This document shows, in pieces, positions 40,568 to 51,733 of a stretch of 64,000 bases of DNA. Made by a program: the position numbers and the translations under genes. The stretch is from JAFKKF01 sp035651055. Its GTDB lineage: Bacteria > Pseudomonadota > Alphaproteobacteria > Rhizobiales > Kaistiaceae. The first letter of the stretch is position 1, and each line of letters begins with the position of its first letter. The notes under the pieces were generated by a model that saw only the letters and a program-made list of their open reading frames with translations, did no database searches and was not told where the DNA came from. The stretch is from assembly GCA_035651055.1 (NCBI GenBank), contig DASRGK010000109.1, positions 3,881 through 67,880 of the forward strand, given 5' to 3'.

Positions 40568-41623
40568 TTACGCGATGCCGAGCATCTTGCGGTTCGCCTT
40601 GTCGTCGGTCTTCGCATCGGCGAAGTCGTCGAAGGCGCGCGCGGTCACCTCGATAATGTGGCTCTGGATGAACGGAGCGCCCTCGCGCGCGCCCTGCTCC
40701 GGGCTCTTGATCGCGCATTCCCATTCGAGCACCGCCCAGCCGTCGTAGTCGTACTGGGCGAGCTTGGAAAAAATGCCCTTGAAGTCGACCTGCCCGTCGC
40801 CGAGCGAGCGGAAACGGCCGGCGCGGTTCAGCCAGGACTGGAAGCCGGAATAGACGCCCTGCTTGCCGGTCGGGTTGAACTCCGCGTCCTTGACGTGGAA
40901 GGCGAAAATCCGCTCGTGGTAGAAATCGATGAACTGCAGGTAGTCGAGGCACTGCAGGACGAAGTGCGACGGGTCGTAGTTGATGCCGCAGCGCGGGTGG
41001 TTGCCGACACGCTCGAGGAACATCTCGAACGTCGCGCCGTCCATCACGTCTTCGCTCGGATGCAGTTCGAACCCGACGTCGACGCCCTGGCTGTCGCAGA
41101 AATCGAAGATCGGCTTCCAGCGCCGCGCCAGCTCGTCGAAGCCGGCCTCGACCATGCCCGGCGGACGCTGCGGGAAGGGATAGAGGAAGGGCCAGGAAAA
41201 GGCGCCGGTGAACGACACCATCGTGTCGAGGCCGAGATTGCGGCAGGCCTTGGCGCCGTTCTTCACCTGCTCGATCGCCCACTTGGTGCGCGCCTTCGGG
41301 TTGCCGCGCACTTCCGGGGCGGCGAAGGCGTCGAAGCCGCTGTCATAGACCGGGTTGACCGCGACCAGCTGGCCCTGCAGGTGGGTGGACAGCTCGGTTA
41401 TCTCGACGCCGGCTTCCTTGCAGATGCCCTTCACCTCGTCGGCGTAGGTCTTGCTCGTCGCCGCCTTCTTCAGGTCGAAGAGCCGCCCGTCCCAGGTCGG
41501 GATCTGGATGCCCTTGTAGCCTAGCGAGGCGGCCCATTTGGCCATCCCTCCGAGCGAATTGTACGGCGCCGCGTCGCCGGCGAACTGGGCAAGGAAGATT
41601 GCCGGCCCCTTGATCGTTTTCAT
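40568..41623 (-). CDS. Sugar phosphate isomerase/epimerase
   Basis: This 351-residue TIM-barrel protein of the xylose-isomerase-like family has YKGIQIPTWDGRLFDL, VGFELHPSEDVMDGATFEMF with metal-binding Glu, and FAFHVKDAEFNPTGKQGVYSG. The length (about 350) and the partner oxidoreductase resemble gene pairs that convert keto-sugars or inositol derivatives. ATG 41623 follows GAGGGAACC; two codons earlier reading is possible but less likely. A REP-like doublet separates it from xylA. Confidence 0.88.
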   Translation of the reverse strand: MKTIKGPAIFLAQFAGDAAPYNSLGGMAKWAASLGYKGIQIPTWDGRLFDLKKAATSKTYADEVKGICKEAGVEITELSTHLQGQLVAVNPVYDSGFDAFAAPEVRGNPKARTKWAIEQVKNGAKACRNLGLDTMVSFTGAFSWPFLYPFPQRPPGMVEAGFDELARRWKPIFDFCDSQGVDVGFELHPSEDVMDGATFEMFLERVGNHPRCGINYDPSHFVLQCLDYLQFIDFYHERIFAFHVKDAEFNPTGKQGVYSGFQSWLNRAGRFRSLGDGQVDFKGIFSKLAQYDYDGWAVLEWECAIKSPEQGAREGAPFIQSHIIEVTARAFDDFADAKTDDKANRKMLGIA

Positions 41624-41684
41624 ACTTGGTTCCCTCACTTATATTGGGCGGCGGGGTTGCCCCCCGTCCGCGACTGTCCCCGAG

Positions 41685-41803
41685 TGTCATCCCCGCGAAA
41701 GCGGGGACCCAGTAGCCGCAGCTGTCGCAGGACGAGGCGCTCCCGCCGTGCCCCTTATTGTATCCGCATCGCGTACTGGTTCCCCGCTTTCGCGGGGATG
41801 ACA
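41685..41803. repeat. REP-like inverted repeat doublet B between xylA and the isomerase gene
   Basis: A 30-base copy at 41685-41714 (TGTCATCCCCGCGAAAGCGG then GGACCCAGTA) is repeated in inverse orientation at 41774-41803 with one mismatch. The 59-bp middle has no gene. The core GTCATCCCCGCGAAAGCGGG is a sequence widely seen as a dispersed palindrome in alphaproteobacteria. The two copies can fold into one large stem, which may partly terminate the transcript from xylA. Confidence 0.8.
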
Positions 41804-41842
41804 GTTGTTGATTGTGGTGTTTCTCCCAACTCCTGCCACCGC

Positions 41843-43159
41843 CTACAAATAATCGTTGATCAGCCGCTCGAGGTATTCCTGCCGGCCGCTCTTCGGCTTC
41901 GGCTCGATGTTCCGGTTGAGCACGTAGTTGGAGAGGTCGTCGAGCGAGCGCTTGCCGGCAAGGATCGCCTTCCCTTCCTTGCCGTTCCAGCCGGCATAGC
42001 GGTCTTCGATGAAGCCGTCGAGCTTGCCGTCGCCGATGATCTTCTCCGCAACCAGCAGCGCCCGCGCCGCGGCGTCCATCGAGGCGACATGGGCGGTGAG
42101 AAGATCGTCCGGGTCGATCGACTGGCGACGGATCTTGGCGTCGAAGTTCATGCCGCCGGTGGTGAAGCCGCCGGCCTTGAGGATGTAGTACCAGGCGAGC
42201 GCCAGCTCGCCGACGTTCATGGCGAACTGGTCGGTGTCCCAGCCGAGCAGGTAGTCGCCGCGGTTCAGATCGAGCGAGCCGAAAATGCCGAGGGCGGCGG
42301 CGAGCGCGATCTCGTGCTCGAAGCTGTGGCCGGCAAGAATGGCGTGGTTCTGCTCGATGTTGATCTTGACCTGCTTCTCCAGGTCGAAGGCCTTCAGCAT
42401 CCCGTAGATCGTGCCGACGTCGTAGTCGTACTGGTGCTTGGTCGGCTCCTTCGGCTTCGGCTCGATGAGGATCGTGCCCTTGAAGCCGATCTTGTTCTTG
42501 TGCTCGACCACCATCGTCAGGAACCGGCCGAGCTGGTCGAGTTCGCGCTTGATGTCGGTGTTGAGGAGCGTCTCGTAACCCTCGCGCCCGCCCCAGAGAA
42601 CGTAGTTCTCGCCGCCCAGCTCGTGGGTGAGTTCGAGCACGTTCTTCACCTGCGCCCCGGCATAGGCGAACACGTCGGGGTCCGGGTTGGTCGCCGCGCC
42701 CGCCATGTAGCGGCGGTTGGAGAAGAGGTTGGCGGTGCCCCAGAGGAGCTTCACCTTCGACTTCTCCATTTTCCTGGCGAACAATTCGCCGATCTCGCGC
42801 ACGTTCCGGTTCGATTCCTTCAGCGAGGAACCCTCCGGCGCGATGTCGCGGTCATGGAAGGTGAAGAACGGAACCCCCAAGAGGCGGAACATCTCGAAGG
42901 CGACGTCGGCCTTCTGGCGTGCGCCTTCCATTGCGTCGGCGGTATGCATCCAAGGCCGCATGAAGGTCTCGCCGCCGAACGGGTCGCCGCCCGGCCAGGT
43001 GAAGGAGTGCCAGTAGCAGACGGCGAAGCGCGTATGGTCCTCCATGCGCTTGCCGAGCACCTTCTTGTCGGGGTCGTACCAGCGGAAGGCGAGCGCATCG
43101 CCGGCCCTGGCGCCCTTGTAGGCGACCGGCTTTTCCTGGGTGAAGAAACGGGCACTCAT
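41843..43159 (-). CDS. xylA: Xylose isomerase
   Basis: This 438-residue enzyme converts D-xylose to D-xylulose. FTFHDRDIAPEG holds the catalytic His, LWGGREGYETLLNTD and LIEPKPKEPTKHQYDYD hold the metal ligands, and INIEQNHAILAGHSFEHE and DLNRGDYLLGWDTDQF complete both metal sites. Length is that of the class II group. Its ATG overlaps the xylB TGA (ATGA, 43156-43159), so the two are translationally coupled. It ends the compact xyl unit, with a repeat doublet downstream. Confidence 0.97.
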   Translation of the reverse strand: MSARFFTQEKPVAYKGARAGDALAFRWYDPDKKVLGKRMEDHTRFAVCYWHSFTWPGGDPFGGETFMRPWMHTADAMEGARQKADVAFEMFRLLGVPFFTFHDRDIAPEGSSLKESNRNVREIGELFARKMEKSKVKLLWGTANLFSNRRYMAGAATNPDPDVFAYAGAQVKNVLELTHELGGENYVLWGGREGYETLLNTDIKRELDQLGRFLTMVVEHKNKIGFKGTILIEPKPKEPTKHQYDYDVGTIYGMLKAFDLEKQVKINIEQNHAILAGHSFEHEIALAAALGIFGSLDLNRGDYLLGWDTDQFAMNVGELALAWYYILKAGGFTTGGMNFDAKIRRQSIDPDDLLTAHVASMDAAARALLVAEKIIGDGKLDGFIEDRYAGWNGKEGKAILAGKRSLDDLSNYVLNRNIEPKPKSGRQEYLERLINDYL

Positions 43160-44613
43160 CGGGACGTCGCCTCCTTGGTGGCAGGATAGAGTTTCTTGTA
43201 GCGAAGGTACGCTTCGGCAAAGGCCGGAACGAGCTTCCGGTCGGGCTCGACCGTCTCGCGGATCTTCGGCTGCGCGCAGACGGCGAACGGGTCGGCATTC
43301 TCGGCGGCAATCAGCCCGAGCCGGGCGGCGCCAAGGCCGGCGCCAAAGTCGCCCTCTTCGGGCAGGTCGATGACGATATCGAGCGTATCGGCGAGAATCT
43401 GCAGCCAGCGGCGCGAGCGCGAGCCGCCGCCGACGGCAAGCGCCCGCTTCACGTCGGCGCCGGCCGAGCGGAGCGCGGCGAGGCTGTCGGCGAAGGCGAA
43501 GCTCACGCCTTCGAGCACCGCTCGGGCGAGCGCCGTCCGGTCGGCGCCGTAGGATAGTCCCACGAAGCTGCCGCGGATGTTGGCGTCGTTGTGCGGCGTC
43601 CGCTCGCCGCCGAGATAGGGCAGGAAGGCGACCTCGCCGGGTCCCTCGCGATGGCCCTCGAGCGGCCGGGTCAGTTCACCGGCATCGGTCGCGAAAACGC
43701 CCGCCAGCCAGTCCAGCGCGCCGGCCGCCGAGAGGATCACGCCCATCTGGTGCCAGGTATCCGGCACGGCGTGGCAGAAGGCATGGACCGCCGTCGCCGG
43801 GTCGGGCGAGAAGCGCGCGTTGGAAACGAAAAGGACGCCCGACGTGCCGAGCGAGACGAAGGCCGTGCCCGGCCGGACGACGCCGACGCCGCAGGCTGAG
43901 GCGGCATTGTCGCCGCCGCCGCCGGCCACGACCGGGGCCGAGCCCATGCCCCAGCGGCGCGCCAGCTCGGCGCGAAGCTTCCCGGTCGGCGCCGAGCCCT
44001 CGTAGAGCTTCGGCATGTGCTTCCGCGACAGGTGCGTGGCGGCAAGCAGATCGTCGCTCCAGTCGCGCCCGGCCACGTCCAGCCACGACGTGCCGGCGGA
44101 ATCCGACATTTCCGATGCGTGGTCGCCGGTCAGCTTCAGCCGAACGTAGTCCTTCGGCAGCAGGACCTTGGCGACCCTGGCGAAGGTTGCCTTCTCGTGC
44201 CGCTCGACCCAGACCAGCTTCGGCGCGGTGAACCCGGGAAAGACGATGTTGCCGGTGATCTTGCGGAACTTCGGGTCGCGGTCGAGTTCGGCTGCCTCGT
44301 CAGCCGAGCGCACGTCGTTCCAGAGGATGCACGGGCGAAGCGGCTTGTCGGCGGCGTCGAGTAGCGTCGCTCCGTGCATGTGGCCGGAAAGGCCGATGCC
44401 GCGCACCGCGCCCAGTTCCTTCGGGTGCTCGCGGGCAAGCCCGTCCAGCACCTTCTCGCAGGCGGTCCACCAGCTCTCCGGGTCCTGTTCGGACCAGCCG
44501 GCATGCGGACGCGAGACTTCGAGCGGCGCCGTGCGGCTGGCGACGACGCGCTCCGCGCCATCCATCAGCACGCCCTTCACCGAGGACGTTCCTATGTCGA
44601 GACCGAGATACAT
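43156..44613 (-). CDS. xylB: Xylulokinase
   Basis: This 485-residue FGGY-family kinase phosphorylates D-xylulose. It begins MYLGLDIGTSSVKGVLMD, the phosphate-1 loop, and has GLSGHMHGATLLD, CILWNDVRSADEA, and GGGGDNAASACGVG for nucleotide binding. The catalytic Asp lies in that last block. The frame stays open for another 430 codons upstream as a shadow of the regulator gene; the true start is ATG 44613 with GGGGGAGCG upstream. It follows the LacI-family gene by 35 bp. Confidence 0.96.
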   Translation of the reverse strand: MYLGLDIGTSSVKGVLMDGAERVVASRTAPLEVSRPHAGWSEQDPESWWTACEKVLDGLAREHPKELGAVRGIGLSGHMHGATLLDAADKPLRPCILWNDVRSADEAAELDRDPKFRKITGNIVFPGFTAPKLVWVERHEKATFARVAKVLLPKDYVRLKLTGDHASEMSDSAGTSWLDVAGRDWSDDLLAATHLSRKHMPKLYEGSAPTGKLRAELARRWGMGSAPVVAGGGGDNAASACGVGVVRPGTAFVSLGTSGVLFVSNARFSPDPATAVHAFCHAVPDTWHQMGVILSAAGALDWLAGVFATDAGELTRPLEGHREGPGEVAFLPYLGGERTPHNDANIRGSFVGLSYGADRTALARAVLEGVSFAFADSLAALRSAGADVKRALAVGGGSRSRRWLQILADTLDIVIDLPEEGDFGAGLGAARLGLIAAENADPFAVCAQPKIRETVEPDRKLVPAFAEAYLRYKKLYPATKEATSR

Positions 44614-44648
44614 CGTTCTGGGCGCTCCCCCACGCCCGTCCGTATTGG

Positions 44649-45674
44649 CTACGGAACGTTGTCGCGAATGAAGATGTCGATGCGGATGCGTTCCTGTCCA
44701 GCGTCGATCGGAAGCCCCTCGCGCTCCGCGATCAGCACGCGCGCGGCGCTCCGCGCCTCGTGTCCCGCGTCCTGGTTGATGATGGCGTCGATGGTGCCGC
44801 GGATCAGGTGGCGGCGCGAGAACGGCGTCAGCTCGTGCGCGATGTAGGTCACGTCGCGCGCCCTTCCCGTCGCCTCGAGCGCGGCAACGATGCCGGCATT
44901 GCCCGCGCCGACATTGTAGATCCCGACCAGGTCGGGATGCTCGGCAAGCAGGGCCGACGCCAGCGCCTCGACGCGCCCGTCGTCGTCGCGGCCTTCCCGC
45001 ACCGGCAGCAGTTCCAGCGCCGGGAAGTCGCGGGCGAGCACCTCCTCGAAGCCGATGCGGCGCTCGTTGTGGTCGCGGAGTGCGACCGAGCCGGCGATGA
45101 GGCCGATCTTGCCCGTGCGGCCGGCCAGGAACCGGCCGAGCAGCGTCCCGGCGGTGCGCCCGGCGGCGGAATTGTCGATGCCGACATAATGCGCCCGCCT
45201 GGCGCGCGGGGTGTCCGAGACGAGCGTCACCACGGTGACGCCGGAGTCGGTCAGGTCGTCGATCGCCTGGCGGACGGCGGGATGGTCGAGCGCAACGACT
45301 GCGACGCCGTCGACCTCGCCCTTCAGCCGCTCCAGCGCATGCGCCAGCACCTCGCCGTCGAAGACATCGACCTGCCCGATCTCGATATCGACCCGCTCCT
45401 CGGCGAGCCATTCGGCGGTGGCGCGGACCCGATCTTCCAGCGCCTCCATGAAGGCATTGTGGCCGCGGGGAAGAATGAAGCGGAAGTGATGATCGCGGCC
45501 GCGGGCGAGGCGCGCCGCCAGCCGGTCCGGCTTGTACTTGAGCAGGCTGATCGCGGCCTGGACCCGCTCGACCGTGCCGGCATGAACGCCCGGACGCCGG
45601 TTCATGACGCGGTCGACCGTCGCGAGGCTCACCCCGGCGGTCCTGGCCACATCGAGCAATGTCTTGCGCGCCAT
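44649..45674 (-). CDS. LacI-family regulator of the xyl genes
   Basis: This 341-residue protein has the LacI helix-turn-helix TLLDVARTAGVSLATVDRVMN and hinge region, followed by a periplasmic-binding-protein-type sugar domain that resembles ABC-sugar-binding type regulators (LacI/PurR with an xyl-like effector pocket). It is the first gene of the run regulator-xylB-xylA, so it is co-transcribed with its likely targets and probably responds to xylose or a related sugar. ATG 45674 has GAAGAGG upstream. Confidence 0.9.
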   Translation of the reverse strand: MARKTLLDVARTAGVSLATVDRVMNRRPGVHAGTVERVQAAISLLKYKPDRLAARLARGRDHHFRFILPRGHNAFMEALEDRVRATAEWLAEERVDIEIGQVDVFDGEVLAHALERLKGEVDGVAVVALDHPAVRQAIDDLTDSGVTVVTLVSDTPRARRAHYVGIDNSAAGRTAGTLLGRFLAGRTGKIGLIAGSVALRDHNERRIGFEEVLARDFPALELLPVREGRDDDGRVEALASALLAEHPDLVGIYNVGAGNAGIVAALEATGRARDVTYIAHELTPFSRRHLIRGTIDAIINQDAGHEARSAARVLIAEREGLPIDAGQERIRIDIFIRDNVP

Positions 45675-45962
45675 TCTTCAGCCTCTTCGGCGCATTGATT
45701 ATCGCGCCGCTTCGGCGATTGCAATTTCGCCCCGAATCCGGTGTTTCAGCTTTGAACTCCGGCCGAAACGCGATGACGGACCGTGCCCCGATAGACCTTA
45801 TCCGCCAGCCTCTTGGCCGTAGTCCCCGCTTGCCGGCCGGAGCGACCGCCCGCCGGCGATGGGCGCACATCAACCGGGCCGGGAGCCCACCGTCTTCGCG
45901 CATGGCAGAGCGCGGGCAAAGCGACTAAGACAACCGCACCAACGCCGGAGCACCCGACACGC

Positions 45963-48593
45963 ATGAAAGCCGAAACCGCGCCCGTCCGTCTCGCCGATTA
46001 CCGCCCGCCGGACTTTGCCATCGATGCGGTCTCGCTCGATTTCCAGCTTCATGCCGAGAAGACGCTGGTCACGGCGGTCCTGAAGATGCGGCCGAAGACC
46101 GGCCAGCGGCTCCTCGAACTCGCCGGCGATGCGCTGAAGCTGGTCCGCCTCGCCCTCGACGGCGCGCCGGTGCCGCCGGAGCGCATGACCGCGACGCCGG
46201 AGAAGCTGGTCGTCCGCGACGTGCCCGACGGCCCGTTCACGCTGGAAATCGTCACCGAACTCGACCCGGCCGCCAACACCAAGCTGATGGGCCTCTACCG
46301 CTCGGGCGGCACGTGGTGCACGCAGTGCGAAGCCGAGGGCTTTCGCCGCATCACCTATTTCCTCGACCGGCCGGACGTGCTTTCGGTCTACACGACGCGG
46401 ATCGAGGCGCCGAAATCGGCCGCGCCGGTGCTGCTCTCCAACGGCAATCCCGGCGCCAGGGGCGACCTCGCCGAGGGTCGCCATTTCGCCGTCTGGCACG
46501 ACCCGTTCCCCAAGCCCTCCTACCTCTTCGCGCTCGTCGCCGGCGACCTCGGCGTCGTCGCGGACACGTTCACGACCATGTCAGGGCGCGAGGTTGAGCT
46601 CCGCATCTACTGCGAGCACGGCAAGGAGGACCGCTGCGCCTACGCGATGGAGGCCCTCAAGCGCTCCATGCGCTGGGACGAGACCGCGTTCGGGCTGGAA
46701 TACGACCTTGACGTCTTCATGATCGTCGCCGTCTCGGACTTCAACATGGGCGCGATGGAGAACAAGGGCCTCAACATCTTCAACGACAAGTACGTGCTCG
46801 CCGACCGCGAGACGGCGACGGACAGCGACTTCGCCCATGTCGAGGGCGTTATCGCGCACGAATATTTCCACAATTGGACCGGCAACAGAATCACTTGCCG
46901 CGACTGGTTCCAGCTTTGCTTGAAGGAAGGACTGACCGTCTATCGCGACCAGGAATTCTCCTCCGACGTGCGATCGCGCCCGGTGAAGCGGATCGCCGAT
47001 GTGCGCACGCTGCAGTCGCGGCAGTTCCCCGAGGATGCCGGGCCGCTAGCCCACCCGGTCCGGCCGGAAGTCTATAGCGAGATCAACAACTTCTACACGC
47101 CGACCGTCTATGAGAAGGGCGCCGAGGTCGTGCGCATGCTCTCCACCATTCTCGGCCGCGAGAACTTCCGGAAGGGCATGGACCTCTATTTCCGGCGCCA
47201 TGACGGCGAGGCGGCAACCGTCGAGGATTTCCTTGCCGCTTTCGCCGAGACCGCCGGCGTCGACCTCGCCCAGTTCAAGCTCTGGTACGAACAGTCCGGG
47301 ACGCCCGAGGTCACCGCGCGCGGCGACTATGACGAGCTGGCGAAGACCTACACGCTTTCCTTCACGCAGAACCTGCCGCCGACGCCCGGCCAGACCGTGA
47401 AGAAGCCGATGCATGTTCCGGTCCGTTTCGGCCTGGTCGGGCCGAACGGCGCCGATCTCGATTTCGCCCGGACGAGCGGCGCCCGCGTCGAGGGCGATGT
47501 CATCCACCTGACCGAAGCGAGCCAGACGGTGCGCTTCGAGGGGGTCTCGGCGCGCCCGGTGCCGTCGCTCTTCCGCGGCTTCTCGGCGCCGGTCCGCATC
47601 AATGCCGGGCTCTCGGAGGCGGACCTCCTCTTCCTGCTCCGTACCGATTCCGATCCGTTCAACCGCTGGCAGGCCGCCGAGGTGCTGGCGAACCGCGCCC
47701 TGATGGCCGGTACGACGGCCGCGGGCAAGGGCGAAGCGCCAGCGCCCGACGGTGCCTTCATCGATGCGCTCGGCGAGGTCGCCGCCAACGAGGGGCTGGA
47801 ACCGGCCTTCCGCGCCCAGGTCCTGCAGCTCCCGAGCGAAGCCGATATTGCCCGCGAGATCGGCCGCAACGTCGATCCCGACGCCATATTCCGGGCCCGG
47901 CAGTCGCTCCGGGCCGCGATTGCCCGACGGATCGGCGGGCTGCTGGCCGCGGTCGTCGAGCGCTACGGCAGCGCCCGCGCCTTCTCGCCCGACGCCGCCT
48001 CGGCGGGCGAGCGGGCGCTCGCCAATACCGCCCTTGACCTCCTCGTCGCCGGCGGCGGCCGGGCTGCGATCGACATGGTCGACCGGCGCTTCCGCGACGC
48101 GCACAACATGACCGACCGCCTCGCCGCGCTGTCGATCATGACCCATGCGGACCTGCCCGAGCGGCACGCTGCGCTCGCCGCCTTCCACGACCGCTACCGC
48201 GACGACCAGCTCGTCCTCGACAAGTGGCTCGCCCTGCAGGCAATGGCGCCCGCGCCCGACACGCTGGACCGGGTGCGCGCCCTCCTCGCTGCCCCCTCCT
48301 TCGCGGCCAACAACCCTAACCGCATCCGGGCGCTGGTCGGCTCGTTCGCGAGCGGCAACCAGACCCAGTTCAACCGCGCCGACGGCGCCGGCTACGATTT
48401 CCTGGCGGGCTATGCGCTCGATCTCGACCGGCGCAACCCCCAAACCGCGGCGCGGCTCCTGGTCAGCTTCCGCTCCTGGCGCGCGCTGGAAGAGAAGCGC
48501 CGGACCCTCGCGGAAAAGGCGCTCCGCCGGATTGCTGCCGCTCCCGACCTTTCGCCCGACGTCGCCGACATCGTCACACGCACCCTCGCCTGA
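45963..48593 (+). CDS. pepN: Aminopeptidase N
   Basis: This 876-residue M1 metallopeptidase removes N-terminal residues from peptides in the cytoplasm. The exopeptidase motif GAMEN (263-267), the zinc motif HEYFH (299-303) and the distal Glu322 in the LKEGLTVY region are intact. The E. coli-like PepN architecture, with C-terminal helical repeats through residue 876, is complete. ATG 45963 is preceded by CGGAG; the open frame upstream is not family-like. It is divergent from the xyl regulator across 288 bp. Confidence 0.97.
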   Translation: MKAETAPVRLADYRPPDFAIDAVSLDFQLHAEKTLVTAVLKMRPKTGQRLLELAGDALKLVRLALDGAPVPPERMTATPEKLVVRDVPDGPFTLEIVTELDPAANTKLMGLYRSGGTWCTQCEAEGFRRITYFLDRPDVLSVYTTRIEAPKSAAPVLLSNGNPGARGDLAEGRHFAVWHDPFPKPSYLFALVAGDLGVVADTFTTMSGREVELRIYCEHGKEDRCAYAMEALKRSMRWDETAFGLEYDLDVFMIVAVSDFNMGAMENKGLNIFNDKYVLADRETATDSDFAHVEGVIAHEYFHNWTGNRITCRDWFQLCLKEGLTVYRDQEFSSDVRSRPVKRIADVRTLQSRQFPEDAGPLAHPVRPEVYSEINNFYTPTVYEKGAEVVRMLSTILGRENFRKGMDLYFRRHDGEAATVEDFLAAFAETAGVDLAQFKLWYEQSGTPEVTARGDYDELAKTYTLSFTQNLPPTPGQTVKKPMHVPVRFGLVGPNGADLDFARTSGARVEGDVIHLTEASQTVRFEGVSARPVPSLFRGFSAPVRINAGLSEADLLFLLRTDSDPFNRWQAAEVLANRALMAGTTAAGKGEAPAPDGAFIDALGEVAANEGLEPAFRAQVLQLPSEADIAREIGRNVDPDAIFRARQSLRAAIARRIGGLLAAVVERYGSARAFSPDAASAGERALANTALDLLVAGGGRAAIDMVDRRFRDAHNMTDRLAALSIMTHADLPERHAALAAFHDRYRDDQLVLDKWLALQAMAPAPDTLDRVRALLAAPSFAANNPNRIRALVGSFASGNQTQFNRADGAGYDFLAGYALDLDRRNPQTAARLLVSFRSWRALEEKRRTLAEKALRRIAAAPDLSPDVADIVTRTLA

Positions 48594-48760
48594 GGCGCAT
48601 TTCCGCCGGCGCGTGGCAATTTTGACTCGGGCCGTCCCGCCACGATGCGGTTTTAATTCCGCAGACTCTTGCCAAGGCGAGTCGCCTCGATTCAAATGAA
48701 ACTGATTCGGGCGTGGCGTCTCCCGGGCGTTCCTGAAAATCAACAGCTTGAGGGCCTCGC

Positions 48761-51121
<2,361 letters not shown>

Positions 51122-51130
51122 GTTCCGGCC

Positions 51131-51688
51131 TCAGGGCGTGTCCGATCCGTCGTCGGGGCTGGCGTCCGGGCCCTCCCCGTCGCCGGCGCCGACCGCGCCG
51201 CAGAAATCCTTGAAGGCGGCAATCGAGGCCTTCATTTCCTTTACCGGCAGGGCGACCGAAATGCCGGTGCCCCTGATCGCGATCGAGTCGGCGCCGGCGA
51301 GGTGGTCGAGCAGACCAAGGTCCCAGATGCTCGAATATTCCCAGACGCCCTCCATCTGGCCGAAGGCGATCTCGGGGAAGAACTCGCCGCTCTTTTCCTC
51401 CTTGCCGGCGGTCGTCGCCGCGATGGCGAAGGTCGGCTGATCACCGCGGGCGATCGTCTCGCCCAGCTCCTTGTGGTCGATGTCGGAGACGTACATCGAC
51501 CATTCCTGGTCGGCGGAGCAGCTGAGCAGGAAGGGATAATGCGGCTCGGGGCTTTCGATCTCGTCCGAGTCGACAACGGCAAGCGCGCCGGCGTTCGGAT
51601 CGTCCTTGTAGAAATGCCAGGTGAGCTCGCCGGCAAAGGCCGGGCCTCCAGCCAGCGCAACGATGGCGGAGAGAAGCAGGCGTCCCAT
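51131..51688 (-). CDS. Hypothetical exported protein
   Basis: This 185-residue protein has a signal peptide (MGRLLLSAIVALAGGPAFAG, cleaved after AFA). The mature domain is acidic, with a Cys near the middle (LLSCSADQEW) and another near the C-terminus (KDFCGAVG), which could form a disulfide, and an Asp/Gly-rich tail. ATG 51688 is preceded by GGGGA at a good distance; the GTG at 51697 sits too close to it. I do not recognise a family. It follows glnE on the same strand after 45 bp. Confidence 0.7.
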   Translation of the reverse strand: MGRLLLSAIVALAGGPAFAGELTWHFYKDDPNAGALAVVDSDEIESPEPHYPFLLSCSADQEWSMYVSDIDHKELGETIARGDQPTFAIAATTAGKEEKSGEFFPEIAFGQMEGVWEYSSIWDLGLLDHLAGADSIAIRGTGISVALPVKEMKASIAAFKDFCGAVGAGDGEGPDASPDDGSDTP

Positions 51689-51733
51689 GGCGGGCACTCC
51701 CCTAGACGGAAGGAATCGCTCTTCCCCCCGAGT

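Noticed and set aside
43156..45903. A 915-codon minus-strand frame that would extend XylB by 430 residues.
   Set aside because: The upstream part is Arg/Gly-rich shadow sequence of the LacI-family gene, whereas MYLGLDIGTSS at 44613 is the proper kinase start with a ribosome-binding site.
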